A DNA stretch of 6,874 nucleotides from an uncultured Erysipelotrichaceae bacterium (GTDB lineage: Bacteria; Bacillota_I; Bacilli_A; Erysipelotrichales; Erysipelotrichaceae), in the NCBI GenBank assembly GCA_937893225.1, contig CALBJM010000294.1, forward strand, positions 1 to 6,874. The letters are read 5' to 3'. The position numbers and the translations under genes are program-made. The notes beneath the pieces are model-generated. The model searched no databases and was not told where the DNA came from. It was given only the letters and a program-made list of their open reading frames with translations. How positions within the stretch are numbered: position 1 is the first letter of the stretch; every line of letters starts with the position of its first letter. Below are positions 1 through 5,338 of the stretch, in pieces.

Positions 1-1233
1 CCAACTTCATCTAATAGAACAAGGGAGTCTTTTGTAGCATATTTACATACTTCTACTTGTTTTTTCATATGAGAAGAAAATGAAGAAAGACTCGATTCTA
101 CAGACTGGTCATCGCCAATGTCTACGAATACTCTATCAAAATAAGGAATCGTAGCAACTTGTGCTGTAATAGGCATACCACAATATGTCATAAGCACAAA
201 TAGACCAATGATCTTCATAGAAACTGTTTTACCACCTGTGTTAGGTCCTGTGATCAAAAGAATCTTTTTGTCTTGTGTAATGTGATAAGAGTTTGGTACG
301 ACTTTTTCTGGGTCTATGAGTGGATGACGGGCTTGTGTGATAGAGAGTTGTTTTGTGTTTGTGAGTTGCGCGACACAGGCTTCTCTTTCTTTGCCCCACA
401 TGGCTTTTGCAAAGAGTGCGTCTAAGATAGCGCATGTTTCTAGGTTTGCTTGTTCTTCATATGCAATAGAAGCTACTGCTTGTGATAGCATTTTACAGAT
501 TTTTGTGATTTCTTCTTGTTCTTCTGTAATGAGTGATTGTTTTTTGTTGTTGATGGAAATCAGTGCTGGTGGTTCTATATAACGATGCATTGCCTGTTTG
601 AGAATCTCCGTATACAAATCCACCAAATGTATTCTTTTCATTTGCTTTGACTAAAACGACACATCTGCCATTTCTTGTTGTAACGATACCGTCTATCGTA
701 GAACTTGCGTGTGTTTTGATAAAGCGTGAAGCAACTGCAGAAATCTCATTGTCTATGTTTCTGAGTTGTATACGGACTTCTTTGAGTGTTGGGGTCGCAT
801 TGTCTTTGATTTCTCCATATTCGTTAAGACATGTATTGAGTGTATTGGCAACTTTGTTGTGATAAATAAGTGTAGATAATAAGTCATCTAGTGCATCATG
901 TTTTACATCTACTAGTGTATCTCTATATGCCAATACACCTTTTACACCCAATATGACTTGATAGACTTTTAATAAGTCTTGTGAAGAAAGTATTCTTCCC
1001 TTTGATGCATTGTCCAATATATTTGTAATATCACTAAAGCCATGAAATGGCATTGGCCCTATTGCAACACATGCTTGCAGAGCTTCTTGTATTCTTGCAT
1101 TATCTCTTTGAATGAGGAGTGGATCATAAGACGGTCTTGTTTCTTGTATGATTTTCTTTCCTAAAGAAAAAGAACAATACGCTTCTACAGAATGTAATAT
1201 TGTATCTAATTCCAATGCTTTTTCAATTGCCAT
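1..1233 (-). pseudogene. mutS2: Endonuclease MutS2, 5' part, interrupted by a frameshift; 3' end outside window
   Basis: MutS2 is a cytosolic MutS-family ATPase; known members act on recombination intermediates or on collided ribosomes rather than in mismatch repair. The gene starts at ATG 1233 (MAIEKALELD), with GAGG seven bases upstream. The core/lever region reads normally to about residue 217 (VKANEKNTFGGFVYGDSQTG). There one extra base at 581-582 (AA on the plus strand) shifts the frame, and the shifted frame stops at 493 after 246 aa. Skipping that base restores the family signature YIEPPALISINNKKQSL, and the frame then stays open to the left edge. It includes Walker A GPNTGGKT at about residues 329-336 (positions ~225-248), the DIGDDQS segment, and Walker B LVLLDEVG at the edge. 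The spacing matches MutS2, normally about 780 aa; the nuclease and Smr parts would lie outside. It is either a real pseudogene or a one-base sequence error. The identity is secure. Confidence 0.93.
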
Positions 1234-1258
1234 ATGTTTTCCTCAACTTTCTTTTACT

Positions 1259-1267
1259 ATTCTACCA
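1259..1267 (-). promoter_or_regulatory. Probable mutS2 promoter (extended -10)
   Basis: On the minus strand TAGAAT (1264 to 1259) is preceded by TGG, giving an extended -10 of the TGnTAnAAT type. It ends about 25 bases before the mutS2 ATG, which leaves a short leader containing the ribosome site GAGG (1244 to 1241). No good -35 box lies 16-18 bases upstream, which is tolerable for an extended -10. The placement is inference from the consensus. Confidence 0.4.
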
Positions 1268-1349
1268 CACACCAAACCAATACATTTCCACCAGTATTCA
1301 TATTGCATGAAACTACGTACACAACAACTAGAAAGCTAACTATATAAAG

Positions 1350-1481
1350 TCAACAGATATTGATAAAAAAGTTTAAAACGCGCTTTGTAAAATGAAAATA
1401 GAATCTGTTAATAAAGTAAGTTTTTGGTGCGATGATTCCATAGCGGAAAAGTGCAATTTTGTCTTTATATATTTCATCCAT
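1350..1481 (-). pseudogene. Remnant of a DDE-type transposase N-terminus
   Basis: A 43-aa ORF starts at ATG 1481 and ends at TGA 1350, with AGGAG 12 bases upstream of the start (plus positions 1494-1498). It begins MDEIYKDKIALFRYGIIAP, which resembles the start of Mu/IS481-like integrase-core transposases of Firmicutes, whose N-termini typically read like xxxIALFRYGxIAPL. After IIAP the sequence becomes a low-complexity run rich in Phe, Tyr and Asn and stops, so the helix-turn-helix and DDE catalytic domains are missing. The best reading is a 5' fragment left by deletion or recombination of an insertion sequence. The family assignment rests on about 15 residues recalled from memory and is tentative; a small unrelated ORF is the alternative. 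Confidence 0.4.
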
Positions 1482-1510
1482 ATTGTGAAATTTCTCCTAT
1501 AGGTAGAGGA

Positions 1511-1560
1511 TACCCGAAGGAAATCACATATACAGCGTCAGCTTATGTGTTTATGGGGTA
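1511..1560. other. Interrupted hairpin upstream of the transposase remnant
   Basis: Three nested pairings are visible: TACCC (1511-1515) with GGGTA (1556-1560), AAA (1521-1523) with TTT (1550-1552), and CACATA (1525-1530) with TATGTG (1544-1549), around a 13-base loop. The structure lies just upstream of the ribosome site of the 1350-1481 ORF. It could be part of that element's leader or left end. There is no U-run, so it does not look like a terminator, and no riboswitch class was recognised. Apart from this hairpin, nothing more was recognised between 1482 and 1624. Confidence 0.3.
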
Positions 1561-1624
1561 CAAGATAATCTGCTGGCAGTGATTTTGCATAAATTGCTGT
1601 CTAAAGCACAGAATACAGTTCTCT

Positions 1625-1801
1625 TTGACGTACTCCCAACGACTAAAGTCGTGGGATTCTGACTTGCTTACGCAAGACGGTTACATCGTATGACTTTCAA
1701 CTCAGATCGAATCTGGTATATAGTTCATACACATTAACAGGTTTTTGGAGGATTCCATCCCAATACGGATGTACTACCATTGCCATAATACCTACACAGG
1801 G
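1625..1801 (-). ncRNA. Candidate omega-RNA (reRNA) 3' scaffold and IS right end
   Basis: TnpB proteins use a guide RNA made from the 3' end of tnpB and the IS right end; the guide is the sequence just outside the element. Here the 177 bases after the tnpB stop contain two compact hairpins. One is an 8-bp stem with a single bulged A (1635-1643 with 1648-1655), loop TTTA on the minus strand. The other is a 5-bp stem (1663-1667 with 1672-1676) closed by GTAA, a GNRA-type tetraloop, on the minus strand. The terminal hairpin closely resembles that of the ISDra2 reRNA in loop and in the run GACTTTAGTCG. The scaffold would end at GTCAA (1629 to 1625), and the guide would be the next ~16-20 bases, starting AGAGAACTG. 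The 5' limit is unknown and probably lies inside tnpB. Confidence 0.55.
1635..1655 (-). repeat. Right-end subterminal hairpin of the IS
   Basis: The plus-strand halves CCCAACGAC (1635-1643) and GTCGTGGG (1648-1655) pair over 8 bp, with A1638 bulged and a four-base loop. A single bulged base in the stem is typical of the hairpins recognised by Y1 TnpA transposases, and the same stem would form the 3' end of the omega-RNA scaffold. Confidence 0.6.
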
Positions 1802-3373
1802 CTAACGCCTGAGACCTATGCAGATATGGATCCTTTTATGCAAGAATCCAAAGCATTGTTTAAATGAGATTCCACGTTCTTTCATCTGTTCGATGAGCTT
1901 ATCTTGCAATTCTATGAACCGTGGGAAGTTAGCATTGCATTTATTAAAATCTGGTATTGTTAAAGAATCACTTGTGTTGTACATAAGAAATGCAGAATAT
2001 AGGTCTCTTTGGACTAGATGGTCATCGATTGTTTTAAATCTTTCATTGAGAGATGGTTTTACATACTCTCCTGTGTCATGATGCAACTGTGATGCTTTGA
2101 AAGCTGTCTTATCTATCTCGTAGTATGGGATATCATACTGGATAGCTTTCTTCTTTAGATTAGCTTGCATGAGACCAGGAGATCTATTTTTGATGGAATG
2201 GCCAAAACGTTTCTTGCGTCTGTACTTGCGTACTTCTTTGACAGTTCCATCCTTTTGTTTAACCTTGGCCACTTTGTCAGAACGTTCGGTCTTCTTGGAT
2301 CTCTTCTGGAGATTATCAAACTCCATCGGTTCCAAGATGAACTCACTCGTAGTCTGAATAAGATGATTGATAAAAGCATGGTGACTGTCATGTACATAAG
2401 CAGTCTGCTTACGATACAAGACTCTGATCTTACGCTTGAGTTTCTTACAGTTCTTGGTGATGTTCCACTTGTGATGTCCTTTCTTGACTCTACCAAATTC
2501 GTCATAGTTGTCTTTGTTATGTATACGAGTCTTATGATCGACTAGGTTTTGTAGATGACGTATCTGTTTCTCATAAGTACCAGATTTCGGGGCAAGTTCT
2601 ACAAGATTTAACTCGTCATTTGATGCAGTAGCTATGGACGATGTGCCAAAGTCGACACCTGTACGATTCTCATGAGTACATTTCTGAAACTTCCTTGGTG
2701 CATTACCAGATAATGTGAGAATGACGTAGTATCGATATCCGGATTCAAACTCGATACGCTTGAGATATGCATATTTCAAATCTGCAAAGAGTACCGTACT
2801 ATTAAGTACTTCTTGCATATAATCCGTTTTCGGAATAGGAACAATATGGTACTTATGATTCATGAACTCGATTGTCTTCCAATCAAGTACTTTGACACCA
2901 TTGCTAGTGTTCTTTTGCTTGATGCAGTCAAATTGGTTGAAACGCTTGTAGTGCAGATGCTTACCATTATCAAATAAGACTTTGGCAACACCCGAGTATA
3001 CGGCCTTTGCTTCAGCTTGTGCTTGCTGGGATGAAACAAATTTGGAATATTTCCAACGCATCGTCTTACAGCACTTCTCAAGATCATTTTGCGTTAGCAG
3101 ATATTCTTTTTGCTTAGCTTACATGATATCTGAAAGTTGCTGCTTACGTTTCTTCTGAGAAGCAGACAATTGTTTGGTATTCTTCTTTGCATATCCAGAC
3201 TCACCATATTCCATACGTGCAGATATGTATTCTCTGTCGTGGAACAATGCATTGAGTCTTCTCTGTGCAGTAGAGACAATCGTATTATGAATGGTATTGG
3301 CAAAGGAAAAGCACTTAGCTAAGAAACGTTTTTCTGAGAAACAAAGATCAAGTCTGAGACGAACTGTATACAT
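1802..3373 (-). pseudogene. tnpB: TnpB-family RNA-guided endonuclease, interrupted by an in-frame TAA
   Basis: TnpB is an RNA-guided DNA nuclease carried by IS200/IS605 elements and an ancestor of Cas12. The frame opens at ATG 3373 (MYTVRLRLDL), with AGGAG seven bases upstream, and would encode 523 aa. A TAA at 3121-3119 replaces codon 85, and the same frame continues as AKQKEYLLTQNDLEKCCKT to Met 105 (position 3061), giving an open 419-aa distal part. RuvC motifs are retained (419-aa numbering): Asp137 in GVDFGTSSIA, Glu244 in FILEPMEF, Asp353 in QRDLYSAFL. A basic stretch (274-296) precedes RuvC-III. The usual four-cysteine zinc ribbon between about 322 and 353 has no cysteine. A restart at Met 105 lacks a good ribosome site and would lose the N-terminal wedge strand and much of REC, so the gene is probably inactive unless the stop is a sequence error. 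Family assignment is firm. Confidence 0.9.
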
Positions 3374-3400
3374 AGTGTTTCTCCTTTCTGTACTACATAT

Positions 3401-3409
3401 ATTATACCA
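3401..3409 (-). promoter_or_regulatory. tnpB promoter (extended -10)
   Basis: A perfect TATAAT (3406 to 3401 on the minus strand) preceded by TGG forms an extended -10 element 27 bases before the tnpB ATG. AGGAG (3385 to 3381) follows with a seven-base spacer to the start. A clear -35 box is not seen at 16-18 bases. The pairing of this promoter with a good ribosome site supports ATG 3373 as the original tnpB start. Confidence 0.6.
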
Positions 3410-3479
3410 TGCAAAACATTGAAAACCCGCTTAGATATGCGGAATATTTGTGGTTTTAAGCCATTTATTTCAGCCATTC

Positions 3480-3533
3480 ATACCCGCAGGGCAAGATTTC
3501 CCCATGACTCCACAAGGGATGCCCTTCGGGTAT
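3480..3533. repeat. Long imperfect hairpin at the IS left end
   Basis: Bases 3480-3493 pair with 3520-3533 over 14 positions with one mismatch (C3487 opposite T3526). A further TCCC (3499-3502) pairs with GGGA (3516-3519) inside. A second weaker pairing lies nearby: AAAACC (3422-3427) with GGTTTT (3452-3457), enclosing CCGC/GCGG. Such folded DNA upstream of tnpB is typical of IS200/IS605 left ends. No T-run follows, so it is not a standard terminator. Confidence 0.5.
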
Positions 3534-3637
3534 AAAGTCAGGGGCTTTCTGGCTATTTAATTGTAATTGTGATACACTAAACAACTATTTGAAACAAATG
3601 GTCAATTATATCTTTTTATAAGAGCCTATTTATCCAC

Positions 3638-3684
3638 AAAAAAAGAGAGAAAATTCACATCATTTATGAATTTTCTCCTTTTTT
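3638..3684. terminator. Bidirectional Rho-independent terminator
   Basis: GAGAAAATTCA (3647-3657) and TGAATTTTCTC (3667-3677) form a perfect 11-bp stem with a nine-base loop. The stem is flanked by seven As (3638-3644) on one side and six Ts (3679-3684) on the other, so either strand ends in a U-run. It lies about 58 bases before cls. No plus-strand gene precedes it now, so it probably served a gene lost or displaced by mobile elements; it also shields cls from read-through. Confidence 0.8.
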
Positions 3685-3741
3685 GTGCCATTTCAACTGT
3701 TACAGCCCCTTTTTCTGTTATCATAAACACAAGGAGGTTTT

Positions 3742-5259
3742 ATGAAATTTAAAATCATATTTGGTAGAATTCTTCCTTTAGCAATCATCATTCTAGGAGA
3801 ATTATTAGTATATTATTCTTTATTTAAATGGTTAACATCTATGTTTATCTGGATAGAATTCGTTTTACGTATTTTATCGATTTTCATCGTTTTAAATATC
3901 ATTCGTACTAGTCGACACATTTCTTCTGACTTAATGTGGATCGTTATCATCATGTTATTTCCGATGTTTGGAACAATTGTTTATATTTTTGCAGGAGCCA
4001 ATCTCATTACTGGAAAAACATTCTATTCCATTATAAAAGAAGAAGCAAAAGCAAAAGAATACTACAAACAAGACAAAGAAATTCTCGATGAAGTGAAAAC
4101 GCAAAATCCAAACTTTACAAGTGAGTTGGCGTTTATTTCAAATGAAGGCTATCCAATATACAAAAATACAGATTTTTCTTTCTATTCTCCTTGTGAAGAT
4201 GGTTGGAAAGCTATGCTAGAAGAAATGGAAAAAGCAGAAAAATACATCTTTATGGAATATTTCATCATTGAAGAAGGTACAATGTGGAATGCTGTGCTTG
4301 CAATACTCGAAAAGAAAGTCAAACAAGGTGTAGAGTGTCGTGTAATGTATGATGATATGGGCTCCTTAAACACCCTACCCTCTTCTTATACAAAACAATT
4401 AGAAAAAAAAGGCATCAAAGCAATTTCCTTCAATCGTGTATCTCCAATTGTCAATACGATCATGAATCATCGAGATCATAGAAAAATCATGGTCATTGAT
4501 GGTAAAGTTGCTTTTTCTGGAGGTGCAAATCTTGCAGATGAATATATCAATGTTAAAAGAATTCATGGACATTGGTTAGACAATATCATACGTATCAAAG
4601 GAGAAGCAGTATGGAGTTATCTTGTCATGTTTTTGACGAATTGGAATGCATTGCGACATGAAGACATTTCGTATACACAGTACAAGTATACATTTCAAAA
4701 CTGCAAAAACAAAGATGGATACATCATTCCTTATGCAGATACACCTTTTGATCAAGAACTCACTGGTCAAAGCGTTTATGAAGATATTCTCAATAGCGCA
4801 AATGAATATGTCTATATCATGACACCGTATCTCATTATTGATTCAGAAATGATCAATACACTTATTCATACTGCTAAAAAAGGAGTTGATGTTCGTATCA
4901 TTATGCCAGGCATTGCTGATAAGCAAATTGTGCACGACATTGGCACTTCTTATTATGCCCAACTGATTGAAGGTGGTGTAAAGATTTATGAATACGAGCC
5001 TGGATTCGTGCATTCGAAAGTGTTTATATCAGATAACAAATACGCTACCGTAGGTACGATCAATCTTGATTATCGATCTCTATATTTACATTTTGAAAAT
5101 GGGACATTGTTGTATAATGCTTCTACGATAAAAGATATTTATCAAAATTATGTGGAAACTCTTGAAAAATGCAAAGAAATAACAATAAAAGATACCCACA
5201 TGCATTTTATCAAAGGATTCATTATCAGCGTGATTCGTATTTTCGCACCTATGTTGTAA
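3742..5259 (+). CDS. cls: Cardiolipin synthase
   Basis: This membrane enzyme condenses two phosphatidylglycerols into cardiolipin plus glycerol. The 505-aa length fits bacterial ClsA-type enzymes. Three hydrophobic segments occupy roughly residues 9-30, 34-54 and 64-85; the first and last are the strongest and anchor the protein. Two phospholipase-D HKD motifs follow. The first is H246-x-K248-x4-D253 with G260-G261 downstream (NHRDHRKIMVIDGKVAFSGG). The second is H424-x-K426-x4-D431 with G438 downstream (FVHSKVFISDNKYATVG). Both are complete, so the enzyme should be active. The C-terminus is hydrophobic (IRIFAPML), as usual in the family. AAGGAGG ends four bases before ATG 3742 and fixes the start. 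Terminators on both sides make it a single-gene unit. Promoter boxes in 3685-3730 are weak (TATCAT at 3719-3724 at best). Confidence 0.95.
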   Translation: MKFKIIFGRILPLAIIILGELLVYYSLFKWLTSMFIWIEFVLRILSIFIVLNIIRTSRHISSDLMWIVIIMLFPMFGTIVYIFAGANLITGKTFYSIIKEEAKAKEYYKQDKEILDEVKTQNPNFTSELAFISNEGYPIYKNTDFSFYSPCEDGWKAMLEEMEKAEKYIFMEYFIIEEGTMWNAVLAILEKKVKQGVECRVMYDDMGSLNTLPSSYTKQLEKKGIKAISFNRVSPIVNTIMNHRDHRKIMVIDGKVAFSGGANLADEYINVKRIHGHWLDNIIRIKGEAVWSYLVMFLTNWNALRHEDISYTQYKYTFQNCKNKDGYIIPYADTPFDQELTGQSVYEDILNSANEYVYIMTPYLIIDSEMINTLIHTAKKGVDVRIIMPGIADKQIVHDIGTSYYAQLIEGGVKIYEYEPGFVHSKVFISDNKYATVGTINLDYRSLYLHFENGTLLYNASTIKDIYQNYVETLEKCKEITIKDTHMHFIKGFIISVIRIFAPML

Positions 5260-5281
5260 AACCGCCTCCAGCGGTTTTTTT
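5258..5281 (+). terminator. Rho-independent terminator of cls
   Basis: An ACCGC/GCGGT core, extended by flanking A-T pairs (5258-5265 with 5271-5278) around the loop CTCCA, runs into a seven-T tract (5275-5281). It overlaps the last bases of the cls stop codon and separates cls from the next gene. Confidence 0.85.
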
Positions 5282-5282
5282 G

Positions 5283-5311
5283 TTACAAAATTTCTTAAAA
5301 TTCATGATACT
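5283..5311 (+). promoter_or_regulatory. Possible promoter of the EIIB-ROK / HAD operon
   Basis: TTACAA (5283-5288) and GATACT (5306-5311) are 17 bases apart and sit directly after the cls terminator. They match the -35 and -10 consensus at 3/6 and 4/6 positions. A competing -10, TATATT (5311-5316), matches better but has no partner. A promoter is expected in this 57-base gap because a terminator precedes it; the exact boxes are uncertain. Confidence 0.35.
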
Positions 5312-5338
5312 ATATTCATAGATGAAAGGGCTTACTTT

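Larger units (their letters stand above)
1625..3560 (-). mobile_element. IS200/IS605-superfamily element, TnpB-only (IS1341-like); left boundary approximate
   Basis: The element, read on the minus strand, comprises a 5' end with a long hairpin (3480-3533), a promoter, a broken tnpB (3373 to 1802), and a 3' flank ending in a bulged hairpin and GTCAA (1629 to 1625). Right ends of IS605-type elements typically have this plan: a subterminal hairpin with a TTTA loop followed within about 10 bases by a TCAA-type cleavage site. There is no Y1 tyrosine transposase gene, so movement would depend on a TnpA acting in trans. No target-site duplication is expected for this family. The right end is well supported by analogy; the left end is placed near 3545-3565 only because the end-like structure stops there. 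Confidence 0.65.

Noticed and set aside
241..435. A 64-aa minus-strand frame inside mutS2
   Set aside because: The restored mutS2 frame encoding Walker A crosses this stretch; the 64-aa peptide is an Arg/Thr/Ser-rich out-of-frame reading.
575..590. Programmed frameshift in mutS2
   Set aside because: There is no slippery heptamer at the site and no recoding is known in mutS2; an ordinary one-base insertion or sequence error is simpler.
1348..1353. TTGACT (minus strand) as a -35 box for mutS2
   Set aside because: No acceptable -10 lies 16-18 bases downstream, and the extended -10 nearer to the gene is a better candidate.
1482..1624. A riboswitch or structured leader
   Set aside because: Only a modest hairpin with a large loop was found; no conserved riboswitch core was recognised.
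2155..2545. Open frames on both strands inside tnpB (such as plus 2165-2545 and minus 2155-2505)
   Set aside because: They are shadows of the tnpB frame, with composition unlike real proteins, no ribosome site and no recognisable motif.
3119..3121. Programmed stop-codon readthrough or recoding in tnpB
   Set aside because: No downstream readthrough signal was seen, TAA is used as a normal stop elsewhere here, and TnpB genes are not known to need it.
1510..3533. An 11-base inverted match (ATACCCGAAGG) at plus 1510-1520 and minus 3533-3523, considered as outer terminal repeats of a larger element
   Set aside because: Matches of this length are expected by chance in a window of this size, and 1510 lies outside the well-supported right end.
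1625..3560. A CRISPR array or Cas12 system next to the TnpB-like nuclease
   Set aside because: No spaced direct repeats occur in the window, and the nuclease size and flanks fit an IS element.
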